DNA of 64,000 nucleotides from Capnocytophaga cynodegmi DSM 19736 (GTDB lineage Bacteria; Bacteroidota; Bacteroidia; Flavobacteriales; Flavobacteriaceae): assembly GCF_000379185.1 (NCBI RefSeq), contig NZ_KB900706.1:30203-94202 (forward strand), read 5' to 3'. Below are positions 16,795-25,492 of this stretch, piece by piece. Position numbers and translations under genes: made by a program. The notes beneath the pieces are model-generated. The model did no database searches. It saw nothing but the letters and a program-made list of their open reading frames with translations, and was not told where the DNA came from. Numbering within the stretch: the stretch's first letter is position 1; every line of letters starts with the position of its first letter.

Positions 16795-18072
16795 TTATTT
16801 ATTTTGTAGTTTTTTTATTGCATCTTGATTGACCAAGTTTGCTGGTAATTTTTTGTAAAAATTCAATTTTTGTTCGTCTGTCCATCGAGTGTTGTTATTG
16901 AGCATAATAGGAATGTTGTATTTGCTTACGGCTTCAGGTTTGTAGGCTATCCACTTTTCTATTATTGCTTCGGTGATGGGAATTTGCAAAAGGTTAAGAG
17001 CATCAATGTAGAGTGAAGCCCCCTTTTCTGCTTTTTCCCGTTTCAAGAAATATGTAGCTAATTTTTCTTTAATAAATTGATTTTTAAAATTTTTAGGAAG
17101 TAAAGCCTGTAATATTTGGTCATATGATTCATACGCAGCCGCCACTCCCGCACTCAGCGAGAAGTATGTTTGCAATGCAATTTTTTCAGGTACTATTTCG
17201 GTAAGTATTTCCAGCCATCGCTCGTCCAAATTCTCCTTAATTTCTCTGCTGAAATAGGTGCTTGTGTCGTTTCTCTCATCGTAATAGTTGCCCCATTGAG
17301 CTATGGTAGTGTGTTTTTCAGTTTTCTTGTTGAAATATAAAAGTGCCAGTGCATCAAGTATATATGTTTTTTCTTTCGAGAGAAGAAGAGGCGAATATTT
17401 TTCGAAAAGAACTTCTGCCTTTTCAGTAAAAAATGAAGCGACCATTTTTGCTGTGAGCCAATTTTCTCCGTATTTTTGGGTAAGTTCGTCTGCCAAAGTT
17501 ATCAAACGCTGGTCTGGATTTCTGATGATGGAGAGTGCGAGGGTTTGAGGAAAAATTTTCTTTTTGGTTTCTTTGGTAAAGGTATAAAAATTAAAATGCT
17601 GATTAATAGATGATTTGAAATTGAAAGAAGCAAACTTATCGTTGTTTTCAGCCAAAAGTCGGTAGATATTTCGCATTTTTTCACTTGCTTTACCCAATAT
17701 TAAGGAAAGAAATCTTTGAAAATCCTCGAAATTATCAACTGATAAGCAATAACTTTTTTCATTTTGAAATAATTTGGTGAAAAACGTGTGAATTTCCTCT
17801 GCCACTAAGTCCGAAACCATATCCGAAGTGCCGTGTAATAAGATTTTTTCTCCTTTACTTTTGGATTTGAGTAGTTTTTTGAAGATTGGTAAAGCCTCTG
17901 CTACATCAAATCTTATCAGTCCTTGCAAAGCATATTCCTTGTTGTAACCTTTTTCATTTTCTGCAAGATGCAGTAACACAGGAATGTTTTTCGCATCATT
18001 TGCTAAGTTTTTTATAAAATCTAATTTCTCGCCACCTTTTAGTTTCGCGATTTTGTTTAATGTTTCTTGCAT
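16795..18072 (-). CDS. large helical-repeat (HEAT-like) protein
   Basis: 425 residues, all helical. The N-terminus LNKIAKLKGGEKLDFIKNLA followed by LHLAENEKGYNKEYALQGLI and AEALPIFKKLLKS has HEAT spacing. The start resembles the next gene upstream (18110-18592, LNALKDDQKYDFIREVEY), so the two are related. The rest is long helices with conserved aromatic residues (FTEKAEVLFEKYSPLLLS). Protein-protein interaction scaffold likely; direct role unknown. Confidence 0.75.
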   Translation of the reverse strand: MQETLNKIAKLKGGEKLDFIKNLANDAKNIPVLLHLAENEKGYNKEYALQGLIRFDVAEALPIFKKLLKSKSKGEKILLHGTSDMVSDLVAEEIHTFFTKLFQNEKSYCLSVDNFEDFQRFLSLILGKASEKMRNIYRLLAENNDKFASFNFKSSINQHFNFYTFTKETKKKIFPQTLALSIIRNPDQRLITLADELTQKYGENWLTAKMVASFFTEKAEVLFEKYSPLLLSKEKTYILDALALLYFNKKTEKHTTIAQWGNYYDERNDTSTYFSREIKENLDERWLEILTEIVPEKIALQTYFSLSAGVAAAYESYDQILQALLPKNFKNQFIKEKLATYFLKREKAEKGASLYIDALNLLQIPITEAIIEKWIAYKPEAVSKYNIPIMLNNNTRWTDEQKLNFYKKLPANLVNQDAIKKLQNK

Positions 18073-18109
18073 ATTTCCTTTTTTTATTCAAATTTTTATC
18101 TTCACTCTT

Positions 18110-18592
18110 TTACATTTCGCTTAAAATTTGTTTAGCATAGGGCTTCATATATTTATCTGAAATTAAAATAGTTAAAATTTCTTTTTTAGCGTCACTGGGT
18201 AATTTTTCAATAGCAGATAAGGCGTTGTGTCGCAAATTTTCGTCTTCATCACTATCACAAACAATTGATTTTGCTAATATTACAAGTGGTTGATAATCAG
18301 TAAAGTTTTTTAAAGCCATTACCGCATAATTTTTTACCAAATAATCTTCTTGATTAGTAATGATATGCTCCAAACTTTGGGCGATTTTGTCTTTCTTTTG
18401 GTTTGGAATTTCATAAAGACCAATGATTTTCAGTGCTTCAATTCGTGCTAAATCATATTCTGATTCGTTTGCGATAATTGCGTTGAAAAAATCCCATTTT
18501 TCATAAGTTTCTTCGTATTCAACTTCTCTGATAAAATCATATTTTTGGTCATCTTTTAAAGCATTTAGCTTTTCTAAAAAAGTATTTGTCAT
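18110..18592 (-). CDS. HEAT-repeat protein
   Basis: 160 residues with four clear HEAT units: ARIEALKIIGLYEIPNQKK, VKNYAVMALKNFTDYQPL, LRHNALSAIEKLPSDAKKEI and a shorter terminal one. The N-terminal helix resembles that of the adjacent 16795-18072 gene, suggesting duplication. HEAT proteins of this size are common in polymorphic-toxin immunity loci. Confidence 0.8.
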   Translation of the reverse strand: MTNTFLEKLNALKDDQKYDFIREVEYEETYEKWDFFNAIIANESEYDLARIEALKIIGLYEIPNQKKDKIAQSLEHIITNQEDYLVKNYAVMALKNFTDYQPLVILAKSIVCDSDEDENLRHNALSAIEKLPSDAKKEILTILISDKYMKPYAKQILSEM

Positions 18593-18670
18593 AATTGTCT
18601 CTTTTTTTAATTAAAGTCGAAAGTCTTCGACATAATTTTTTAATATATTTTACTAAAGTCTTTCTAAAAA

Positions 18671-18970
18671 TTATTCTTGATAATCAATAATTTGAATTGA
18701 TGTATTTTGCGAGTACAGGTAGTTTTCCAGTTCTTCCAGATATTGCCAAACATCAGCTGTACTCCACTGGCAAATATAAATACCATCACTTTCGATTATG
18801 AGACTGACATTGGGGAGCTTCCCGTGATTGTCAGAATGCCGAAAATCCCAAAATAACTGTTCTTTTACCCAATATTTTCGCTCAAAATAGTCATTTTTTG
18901 ATAAAATTTGTTCTATTTCAGAGATTTGTTTGGGTGTTAGTTTTGCTCGTATTTTGTATTCAAATCCCAT
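18671..18970 (-). CDS. small hypothetical protein
   Basis: 99 residues, one alpha/beta domain: KLTPKQISEIEQILSKNDYF, then NVSLIIESDGIYICQWSTADVW and a final helix. Family not recognised. Stop codon lies close to the 18592 gene and start close to a SUKH gene, so it is co-transcribed. Confidence 0.7.
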   Translation of the reverse strand: MGFEYKIRAKLTPKQISEIEQILSKNDYFERKYWVKEQLFWDFRHSDNHGKLPNVSLIIESDGIYICQWSTADVWQYLEELENYLYSQNTSIQIIDYQE

Positions 18971-18980
18971 TTCTTGAAGT

Positions 18981-19436
18981 CTATTCTTGTTCCACTATCT
19001 CGGATTTGGACAATAATTCATCAAAGCAATCAGCAATTTTTCCCACGCTGCCTTCGTCTAACCAATATTTCCAAACAGACATATTGTCTTGAATATCAAA
19101 ATATAAACGAACGCCATCACTGCCGTCAGCGAATAAAAATCCATTGGCTACTCGCTCTCTCGGAAGTGTTTCTGAGCTATCGTTTCGTTTAACTAATTCG
19201 GGTTTGGGTTGTTTGTGAGTATTATCTTGTGTCCATTGCTGCAAATATTGCCATTCTTGCAAATCACTTTTCGTGTCTATTGAACTAGAAAGGCGATTAA
19301 TATTTCTGATATCTATTTCTTTTTCCCTGTATTCTAATACGCAAAATGATTCAAACTCGCTCATCAATTTTTTGTAAGATTCTGGAAATGTTATATTTAA
19401 TTTGTTTTCAATTTCTTTTAAAAAATGTGTGTTCAT
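18981..19436 (-). CDS. SUKH (SMI1/KNR4) immunity-type protein
   Basis: 151 residues, a full SUKH domain: FLKEIENKLNITFPESYKKLMSEF (5-28), central ERVANGFLFADGSDGVRLYFDI (about 95-117) and C-terminal helix IADCFDELLS. Overall length and pattern match the SMI1/KNR4 family. Cytoplasmic immunity role inferred from the family. Confidence 0.85.
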   Translation of the reverse strand: MNTHFLKEIENKLNITFPESYKKLMSEFESFCVLEYREKEIDIRNINRLSSSIDTKSDLQEWQYLQQWTQDNTHKQPKPELVKRNDSSETLPRERVANGFLFADGSDGVRLYFDIQDNMSVWKYWLDEGSVGKIADCFDELLSKSEIVEQE

Positions 19437-19463
19437 ATTTTGTCTCTTTTTCTTTAAAATTAT

Positions 19464-19583
19464 TTATTCTTTTTCATAACTAAGCGGTAGAGCCAATTCT
19501 TCAAATATTTGTTTGGCTTTTTCCGAAATAAATATGCCTAATCTGTTGCCATTTTTTTGTGTAAAATTAAATGTAGTTTTACA
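19464..19583 (-). pseudogene. orphan 3' end of an immunity gene
   Basis: The minus strand is open for 39 codons without a usable start and reads GNRLGIFISEKAKQIFEELA near its end. The ISEKxKxxxE pattern also closes the Imm11-like protein at 31695 (FISEKLKNLIEKH) and the protein at 39266 (WISENAKKVINEN), so this is the tail of a lost gene of that type. Upstream are stop codons in frame. Confidence 0.6.
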
Positions 19584-19656
19584 CTATAAATATTCATAAT
19601 ATCTTTTTTCAATTATTGAAACTTTTTATTTTTACGGACTTTTCAAAACCTAAATT

Positions 19657-20142
19657 TCAGTAAATCTTAAAATCCTCATCTTCAAACTTGTTTCCAATTG
19701 GTTCTAAGTTAATCATTTGTAAAAAATCACAGAAATTGTCAGCATATTTTTCGCAATGATAAAGGGTAATCTCATTTTTCCAGTCCGAATCATCACTAAA
19801 ATGCCAAATTGAGCCGTTGTGCAGATTGATAAAAACATTACCTTCATAAGTATCAGCTATTGTAAAGCAGGTTTTCACTTCATCAACAGAAATTGGCTCT
19901 TCTGGGTGTAAGGGTTTTACCTTTTCAAACGCATAATCGCCTTTACTAATCCATTCATACCAATAAGAGTTTTTATCATAACTATCTGACAATAAGCCTC
20001 TCTTGGTGTAAAGATTGATTTTCTTGTTATTATGATATGTATTATTAAAATAGTACATCTGAAAATTTTCTTTTGAATTGATTTTTTCAATAAATTCCAA
20101 ATAGTCTTCTGGAATGGTTCTACCTAAGTGTTTTGTAATCAT
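19657..20142 (-). CDS. SUKH (SMI1/KNR4) immunity-type protein
   Basis: 161 residues, single SUKH domain, paralogue of the 12488-12919 gene: both start MITKHLGR and share YDKN...YEW and FINLHNGS.W strands and a YADNF near the end. The C-terminal tail of this copy is longer (EPIGNKFEDEDFKIY). Both are in the unit headed at 20875, so the pair probably arose by local duplication. Confidence 0.82.
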   Translation of the reverse strand: MITKHLGRTIPEDYLEFIEKINSKENFQMYYFNNTYHNNKKINLYTKRGLLSDSYDKNSYWYEWISKGDYAFEKVKPLHPEEPISVDEVKTCFTIADTYEGNVFINLHNGSIWHFSDDSDWKNEITLYHCEKYADNFCDFLQMINLEPIGNKFEDEDFKIY

Positions 20143-20167
20143 ATTTTTAGTTTTTTGAATTTCAAAT

Positions 20168-20875
20168 TTATCGTTTTTTCATTTTTGGTCGGAAAGAAGT
20201 TTTTTTGTCAAAACCCTTGTTTTCAATTTTCTGTTCGTTGGGAACTTCGGGTGATTTTTCGGTTTGAGATTTTAAATTGGACAAAAACTGCACGATGTTT
20301 TGCCACATAAAATCAGCATCGATATAAATCCCAGCCTGAGCCAAAAACGGATTGGAATCCAATAATATAGATGAGTCGTGCCAGAGTCTTCTAAGTAGCA
20401 ACAGCGGTTTTTGTGAAAAATCTTCCCATTGTAATTTATTTCCTGTACCCGTTGGAATGTTTTCTACACCATAGATGTTTTTGGCTCTGCTTTGATGAAA
20501 TTGCTCGTATAGTGAATAATTATTTTTGGTATATAAATACGAAGTAATGGTGATACTTTTGCCATTTTTGAGTTTGAAATCATCACTTCCCAAAAAATAA
20601 TCAGAATATGCATCCAAATCCGTCACATTTTCCAAGTCAAAATGCGTGTAAATATGGCTTTCAGTTGAAAAAATATGCACCAACTCATTGCCTACATACA
20701 GCACGGAATGTAAAGCATCAATATCAGTTGGTTCTTTAAAAATGTTTTTATTTATAAGCAGCCCATTTTTAATGAGTAAAACAGGGTCACGGCGGTCGAA
20801 GATAAGCGTCTCATCTATTCCGTATTCGGCAACTTTCCAATCGTAAAAATCTTTGAATTGACTGATAATTTTCAT
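20168..20875 (-). CDS. conserved hypothetical head gene of unit C
   Basis: 235 residues from the ATG at 20875 (MKIISQFKDFYDWKVAEYGI); a further upstream start at 20914 would fall inside the promoter box. Mixed alpha/beta protein with a conserved-looking start (DETLIFDRRDPVLLIKNG) and a basic end (KGFDKKTSFRPKMKKR) that I associate with a widespread Bacteroidetes protein of unknown function. The basic C-terminus could contact nucleic acid. It is not an obvious immunity protein, which is notable for a unit-heading gene. Confidence 0.78.
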   Translation of the reverse strand: MKIISQFKDFYDWKVAEYGIDETLIFDRRDPVLLIKNGLLINKNIFKEPTDIDALHSVLYVGNELVHIFSTESHIYTHFDLENVTDLDAYSDYFLGSDDFKLKNGKSITITSYLYTKNNYSLYEQFHQSRAKNIYGVENIPTGTGNKLQWEDFSQKPLLLLRRLWHDSSILLDSNPFLAQAGIYIDADFMWQNIVQFLSNLKSQTEKSPEVPNEQKIENKGFDKKTSFRPKMKKR

Positions 20876-20900
20876 TTTTCTGTTGTAAAATGTTATGAGA

Positions 20901-20959
20901 CAAAAATAGCCCAATTTTTTTCAGAAATAAGAAATTGGGCGTCTACAAAGTGTCTACAA
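20901..20959 (-). promoter_or_regulatory. regulon promoter C: TTGTAGAC direct repeat plus -7 box
   Basis: Plus-strand GTCTACAA at 20941 and 20952 are perfect copies 11 bp apart. The -7 box TATTTTTG is at 20901-20908, 37 bp from the proximal TTTG. The ATG (20875) is 26 bp downstream. A hairpin fills the spacer (separate entry). Confidence 0.82.
20909..20940 (-). terminator. hairpin inside promoter C
   Basis: GCCCAATTT (20909-20917) pairs perfectly with AAATTGGGC (20932-20940). On the minus strand it is followed by TATTTTTGT, so it looks like the terminator of the 20978-21778 gene while its T-rich tail doubles as the -7 box of the next unit. Confidence 0.6.
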
Positions 20960-20977
20960 AATATAAAAACACATTTT

Positions 20978-21778
20978 TTATTTCACGATTTCCAAAGAAT
21001 AGATTTTCCCATTTTTAATATCAAAAGCCATTGTTTTTGTTTCTGCTCTGATAGCTCCGTTTTTTGTTTTTATCACAAAACCTGTACGAACTGCAAAATA
21101 ATTTTTATTATTGGTAAGTTGTTTTTGCCACAGATATTTAGTTTCGGTATTTTCTTGGATTATTTTCTGAAAAAATGTTTTTATTTTCTCAATTCCGATG
21201 TGTTCTTCTCCTTTGTCGGAAACAATTTCTCCTTTTTCGTCGAAAAGATTGCATAAATCATCTAAAATTATAGGATTTTGAACGAGAATTTCCAATTTTT
21301 CGAAAAAATCAGCTACTAAATCGTGTAGTTTTTGTATTGTGTTGGGTTGGTATTTTGGGTGAAAAACAATCAATTTTCCATTGGGATATTCGCCTTTCCA
21401 GCCACAAGGGAACGCCCCTTTTTTGTATGCTTTGAAAATCATATTCCAAAGAAGATTGTTTTGCCTGTGCTTTATATTCAGATAACAATTGAGCAAATCA
21501 TATTCTACTTCGTTATAATAGGTTTCATAACCAGCTTTTTGCAATTTTTGTAGAATATCTTTTTGTATGTATTTCCATTGCTTTTCTTCATCCTGATTTC
21601 GTGGAAAATCCCAGTCCAAGTCGTTTTTTTCTTGTAAATCAAGCCAAACTTGCTCAACATCATCATTGTACAGATAAATTTCGGCTTTTTGTTGGTCGGT
21701 TAAAATTTCCCAATCATCGTTTTCAATCGGGTCAAATTCAAATAACTTGTTGTTTATCAAATTAATAATTGATTTCAT
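20978..21778 (-). CDS. NTF2/SnoaL-like C-terminal domain protein
   Basis: 266 residues. The N-terminal half (to about residue 145) is acidic and helical, with AGYETYYNEVEYDLLNCYLN and KGAFPCGWKGEYPNGKLIVF. The C-terminal part (about 150-266) has the helix-sheet order of an NTF2/SnoaL fold, ending IRAETKTMAFDIKNGKIYSL. Last gene before promoter C, with a hairpin directly behind it. Immunity function inferred from fold and context. Confidence 0.7.
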   Translation of the reverse strand: MKSIINLINNKLFEFDPIENDDWEILTDQQKAEIYLYNDDVEQVWLDLQEKNDLDWDFPRNQDEEKQWKYIQKDILQKLQKAGYETYYNEVEYDLLNCYLNIKHRQNNLLWNMIFKAYKKGAFPCGWKGEYPNGKLIVFHPKYQPNTIQKLHDLVADFFEKLEILVQNPIILDDLCNLFDEKGEIVSDKGEEHIGIEKIKTFFQKIIQENTETKYLWQKQLTNNKNYFAVRTGFVIKTKNGAIRAETKTMAFDIKNGKIYSLEIVK

Positions 21779-21782
21779 ATTT

Positions 21783-22238
21783 TTAAATTCGTTTTCTTTC
21801 TAAGGGTGTATTTTGTAAAATATTTTGGAGTGCCACAAACGGATTTTCGCCATACAAAATAAGTTCATCTCCTTCAATATGAAAGGCATAAACTGCTCCA
21901 CTTTCATCGGAAAACAAATCGTACCAACCTGACTTCGTTGTTCCGAGTGGAAATATTTGTTTTTCAAGCAGTTTTTCTGCGTATTCCGTTTGGCTCTTTG
22001 GAAAATATTTCATCAAGTGTTCTAAATTAAATTCGGTAATATGTCCTTTGTGTGAAATTTGCTGACCATTGAAATAGCAGAAAAATAGCACAACTTCTTT
22101 CGGAACAGACTCATAACCTGCATTTTGATAAAGACTGATGATTCGTTCTTCTCGTTCAGAAAAGATTTCTTTTGGGATTTTTCGTTCGATTTCAACTCCA
22201 ATTTTGGAAAGTAAATTTTGTAAGGATTGCGAAAACAT
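21783..22238 (-). CDS. SUKH-like immunity-type protein
   Basis: 151 residues. The N-terminal helix/strand part (IISLYQNAGYESVPKEVVLF) and the segment IFPLGTTKSGWYDLFSDESG followed by GAVYAFHIEGDELILYGENP match the order of a SUKH domain, though less closely than the neighbours. Four bases separate its stop from the next start, so the genes are translationally close. Confidence 0.65.
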   Translation of the reverse strand: MFSQSLQNLLSKIGVEIERKIPKEIFSEREERIISLYQNAGYESVPKEVVLFFCYFNGQQISHKGHITEFNLEHLMKYFPKSQTEYAEKLLEKQIFPLGTTKSGWYDLFSDESGAVYAFHIEGDELILYGENPFVALQNILQNTPLERKRI

Positions 22239-22254
22239 AATAGATGTTTTTTAG

Positions 22255-22962
22255 TTATTTGATTGAGGCATATTGTTGTAAAAATTTGATGATTTCGTTT
22301 GCTTTTGAGGAGAAAAGTTTCTGAAATTTCATTCGAATTTCGCCTGTATCCAAATTGAAATACACCCAACCGCCAATATTTTGCAAAACGCACTTAGGTT
22401 GGTAATTTTCTTCTCCGAAAATCATATCAATTGTATAGTTTTTTTTGAATTTTTTATAGAGAATGTTTATTTTTTCGAGTGTCAAGTCCGAAAATTCTCC
22501 TTCAATTTGGAAAAATCGCCAATCATTCTGATAAAAAGAGTCAAAATAGAGTTTTTTAAGATGATACTCATTTTTGTACCAATTAATTATTTCCCAAAGA
22601 CTAATAAACGATTTGGGATATTCGGAATGACGAGGTAGGAGCAAGTAAGGCGAATTCTCATCGTTAAGAGCAAGGATTATATCGCCATCAATGGTTTTGG
22701 CAATCATCACACTACGGAGAGCCTTTTGTTGTAATGTTTCGTTCCATTCCCAAAGGTCTAAATATTGAGCAAAATTGTTCTTTATAAAATTCTCATCAGG
22801 TATTTCAAAAAGTAATAATTCATTGAGATTTCCGTAACCATAATCTGCTAAAAATATTTTGTAATCTTTTGGTAAAGAATATTTAGCCAAATTTTCTACA
22901 TTGTAAATTTCAGCTTCACTCACTGAATGTGCTTCCCCAATGTAATAGATGTTGTTTTTCAT
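22255..22962 (-). CDS. SUKH-like immunity-type protein
   Basis: 235 residues from the ATG at 22962 (MKNNIYYIGEAHSVSEAEI). Residues about 11-120 form a SUKH domain: LPKDYKIFLADYGYGNLNELLLFEI, then MIAKTIDGDIILALNDENSP and a FISLWEIINWY helix. The remaining 110 residues are an extra alpha/beta part with WRFFQIEGEFSDLTLEKI. Same strand and tight spacing as its neighbours. Confidence 0.75.
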   Translation of the reverse strand: MKNNIYYIGEAHSVSEAEIYNVENLAKYSLPKDYKIFLADYGYGNLNELLLFEIPDENFIKNNFAQYLDLWEWNETLQQKALRSVMIAKTIDGDIILALNDENSPYLLLPRHSEYPKSFISLWEIINWYKNEYHLKKLYFDSFYQNDWRFFQIEGEFSDLTLEKINILYKKFKKNYTIDMIFGEENYQPKCVLQNIGGWVYFNLDTGEIRMKFQKLFSSKANEIIKFLQQYASIK

Positions 22963-22984
22963 ATGCAAGATTTAATGAATGGAA

Positions 22985-23464
22985 TTATTTTAAATTTTCT
23001 AATAAGTCCGTAAAATTTTTAGCTAAAATGCCTGATTTTTCGTCAATTTCACCGGAATTATGGTCGAAATAATATATTTTTCCGTCATTTTTCATCAAAA
23101 AATAGTTTCCTGAAGGGTCTGTTGCTATAGGTAAGCCTTTTGAAGCAAACTCCTCCAACAAATCTACAATGGAATTATATTTATAATCTGATTTTAGAGA
23201 TAAAAAATGGTCAATAACCTTGCTTTTTATTCGTGATTTAGAAGGAATTCCACCGTTCTGCTTCAAGAGAAAATCAAAATAATCTTTTGGAAGATTAAAA
23301 TTTATTTTTTCTTCTAATTTACATGTCATTTCAGTAGAAATTTCTGCGGTTTGATGGGCATTTATGAGGTTTCGCGTTGTTCTTTTGTCCAATTTCAGGT
23401 TGAAACGTTTCATATATTCCAACTTTTCAGGACTCAATCCGTATTTTTCAAATTTTATTTTCAT
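22985..23464 (-). CDS. SUKH (SMI1/KNR4) immunity-type protein
   Basis: 159 residues. After a 45-residue helical start comes LEEKINFNLPKDYFDFLLKQNGG, the SUKH entry motif, then GLPIATDPSGNYFLMKNDGKI and YYFDHNSGEI, and a closing helix FTDLLENL. Clear family member; its toxin is unknown. Confidence 0.85.
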   Translation of the reverse strand: MKIKFEKYGLSPEKLEYMKRFNLKLDKRTTRNLINAHQTAEISTEMTCKLEEKINFNLPKDYFDFLLKQNGGIPSKSRIKSKVIDHFLSLKSDYKYNSIVDLLEEFASKGLPIATDPSGNYFLMKNDGKIYYFDHNSGEIDEKSGILAKNFTDLLENLK

Positions 23465-23466
23465 TT

Positions 23467-23967
23467 TTATCTAAAAGAAGTTTTCAGGATTACTAATTCT
23501 TGTATTAAATCTTTTAACCAATCGTTAAAGTTCATAAAATCAGTGTCTTCTTCCCAGTATTCGGGTGGAATGTCAGCATAAAAAACACCAAAATTATTTT
23601 CTTGTTTTTCAATCAAAAATCCCATTGGATGTCCGTTATCCGAACCAATGATTAGAAATGAAGGAAATAAATCTACGCCAGTTCCTTCAAATACCTGCCT
23701 TGACCAATCAAATATTTCATCAGGAGGTAAAAAATCAATTCCTAAACCATATTCCGTTCCAAAAAGCGTACACGCTCCCACAGAAAGCAGAAATTCTTTG
23801 TAATCAGTTGGAAATGTGATGTTATGTAGCTTTTCAAATTGAGTTATTTCTTCTTCGCTAACAGGTCGCTTTAATTCAAAACGATGTTTATCATTCCCAT
23901 ACGGAATCATTTCACCCTTGCTTTTTGAAATTAATTGGTTAATATTTTCGAACAATTTTGAATTCAT
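23467..23967 (-). CDS. SUKH immunity-type protein, head gene of unit D
   Basis: 166 residues. Canonical SMI1/KNR4 features: RPVSEEEITQFEKLHNITFP, TDYKEFLLSVGACTLFGTEY and FPSFLIIGSDNGHPMGFLI, plus a final FNDWLKDLIQEL helix. It is the first gene after promoter D. Its stop codon is within 3 bp of the start of the 22985-23464 gene. Confidence 0.87.
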   Translation of the reverse strand: MNSKLFENINQLISKSKGEMIPYGNDKHRFELKRPVSEEEITQFEKLHNITFPTDYKEFLLSVGACTLFGTEYGLGIDFLPPDEIFDWSRQVFEGTGVDLFPSFLIIGSDNGHPMGFLIEKQENNFGVFYADIPPEYWEEDTDFMNFNDWLKDLIQELVILKTSFR

Positions 23968-23989
23968 AAAATGATTTTTTAATTTTTTA

Positions 23990-24048
23990 CAATATTAAAC
24001 GTTCCCTTATTAAAAACCTAAAAGTGTGTGTCTACAATGTGTCTACAA
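23990..24048 (-). promoter_or_regulatory. regulon promoter D: TTGTAGAC direct repeat plus -7 box
   Basis: Plus-strand GTCTACAA at 24030 and 24041 are 11 bp apart. The -7 box reads TAATATTG (one mismatch to TAnnTTTG) at 23990-23997, 37 bp from the proximal copy. The ATG (23967) is 23 bp downstream. Confidence 0.78.
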
Positions 24049-24073
24049 ATGAGACTTATTTTAGATATTTTTC

Positions 24074-24958
24074 TTATAGACTTTGTTTTTCCCAGTTACC
24101 TCGTTTACGCTGACAATCATCTATTTGCCAAGAATTATCTTTTTGCTTTATCATCAAAAATCGGTCTTGGAAAATATCGGCGTTGGTGTAAATATAGATT
24201 CGGTTTTTAGAAATAATTTCAATATCAACAATTTGGTGTTCTCCATAAGAACCTCCTTTCGTTGTAGACCAATGATATCGGTCGTTGTTGTGATGTTTTT
24301 TTGTTGCATATTTTTGGTAAAGTTGCTTCACTTTAGATGTTATTTCGTTTTCGTCTCCTTTGTTAAAATTAATGTCGGCAAATTGCTCCCATTCTGCCAT
24401 TGCTTTGAAAAATGCTAACAAATGATTTTTAGCTCTTTCTATTTCTGTTTCACTCAATGTCGCAGAGGTTTTCTTTTTGGCAAAATTTCTTTGCATTTGT
24501 TTGAAAAATTCCATTTGTTCAGCAGAAAATTTGGTATGAGAAACGGGTTTGAGTTTTTTATTGTCCGCCACCGCCAAAAGTCCTTCAAAAGTTATCTTTG
24601 TACCATCAATTCGCAAGGTGGTAAGTTTCGGAATTTTAGTTATGATTTTCAGGGTGTTGTCGTCTACTTTGGTTTTTTCGATACCGATACAATCAAGTTT
24701 TGGGTGATTTTCAAAATGAATAAAACCTTCGCCTGTGATTTTCGTTTCACCCAGCCAAAGTAGCCCAAGTTTAGGTAATGTTGCCAGATACTCAAGGGCT
24801 TTGTCTGTAATATCTGTGCCTTCCAAACCTACATTGACGAGTGATTTGCATTTACAGATTTCCTGTACATCATCATCTGTTATTGGTTTGTATTTCAATG
24901 AAATGCCTTTATTTTTGCTTTTGCCAATTTCTATGGCTTCAGGGTGTAAATTACTCAT
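24074..24958 (-). CDS. leucine-rich-repeat plus NTF2-fold fusion protein
   Basis: 294 residues. Residues about 18-145 are leucine-rich repeats of about 23 residues: SLVNVGLEGTDITDKALEYL, KLGLLWLGETKITGEGFIHF, KLDCIGIEKTKVDDNTLKII and KLTTLRIDGTKITFEGLLAV. After a Lys-rich linker, residues about 170-290 have NTF2-fold features ending MIKQKDNSWQIDDCQRK. Such NTF2 domains are known immunity folds, while the LRR part would add a second binding surface. Last gene of unit E. Confidence 0.8.
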   Translation of the reverse strand: MSNLHPEAIEIGKSKNKGISLKYKPITDDDVQEICKCKSLVNVGLEGTDITDKALEYLATLPKLGLLWLGETKITGEGFIHFENHPKLDCIGIEKTKVDDNTLKIITKIPKLTTLRIDGTKITFEGLLAVADNKKLKPVSHTKFSAEQMEFFKQMQRNFAKKKTSATLSETEIERAKNHLLAFFKAMAEWEQFADINFNKGDENEITSKVKQLYQKYATKKHHNNDRYHWSTTKGGSYGEHQIVDIEIISKNRIYIYTNADIFQDRFLMIKQKDNSWQIDDCQRKRGNWEKQSL

Positions 24959-24977
24959 ATTCTGTGTGTTTATTTTT

Positions 24978-25451
24978 TTAATTCAATATTTTTTCTAAAA
25001 CTTCCCACTCATATTCAGCATCGTGCAAAGCCAACGCATATTGATTTGGGATAAAAACTTCAAAATCAGGATATTCTTCAAACCAAGTGTCCAAATATTT
25101 GCAAAGTATAGATAATGAAACCTTTACAAAAAAATATATATCATTTTCTGAAAGAGTAATCCAAACAAAATCATTTGGTAGGGATTTTATTTTTTCAATA
25201 AAAAAGATTTGTGCTTTTTTGTGTTGTAAATGATACAAATCCCTATTTATCAGTCCTTTGTTGTGAAAAGAAAATGACTTCACAGCCTTATTTTCATAAT
25301 TCCAAATACCTGAATTTCTGAACTCAGCAAAGAATTTTTCTCCTTTTTCATCATTTGAATTTATGATTTCTTCGATATTCAAAAAGCGAAATCTTTCCAA
25401 AAGTCGTTTTTGAGCGTTTTTTATTTTCAATTTTTCTAATTTTTCGGACAT
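24978..25451 (-). CDS. hypothetical immunity-array protein
   Basis: 157 residues. Basic helical start (KLEKLKIKNAQKRLLERFRF), a beta middle (DFVWITLSENDIYFFVKVSL) and an acidic helical end (LHDAEYEWEVLEKIL). Family not recognised. No signal peptide. Co-directional and closely spaced with its neighbours. Confidence 0.68.
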   Translation of the reverse strand: MSEKLEKLKIKNAQKRLLERFRFLNIEEIINSNDEKGEKFFAEFRNSGIWNYENKAVKSFSFHNKGLINRDLYHLQHKKAQIFFIEKIKSLPNDFVWITLSENDIYFFVKVSLSILCKYLDTWFEEYPDFEVFIPNQYALALHDAEYEWEVLEKILN

Positions 25452-25492
25452 TTTGTTCGATTTTAGTTTGAAATTGTAATGAAATATCTTTT

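Noticed and set aside
20876..20914. Earlier start of the 20168-20875 gene
   Set aside because: The added residues lie in the -7 box, and the start at 20875 gives the family-like N-terminus MKIISQF.
20858..21256. Plus-strand ORFs inside the block as genes
   Set aside because: They are rich in Phe, Ile and Tyr, mirror the Lys/Glu/Asn-rich minus-strand genes and lack a promoter box; they are shadows of real genes.
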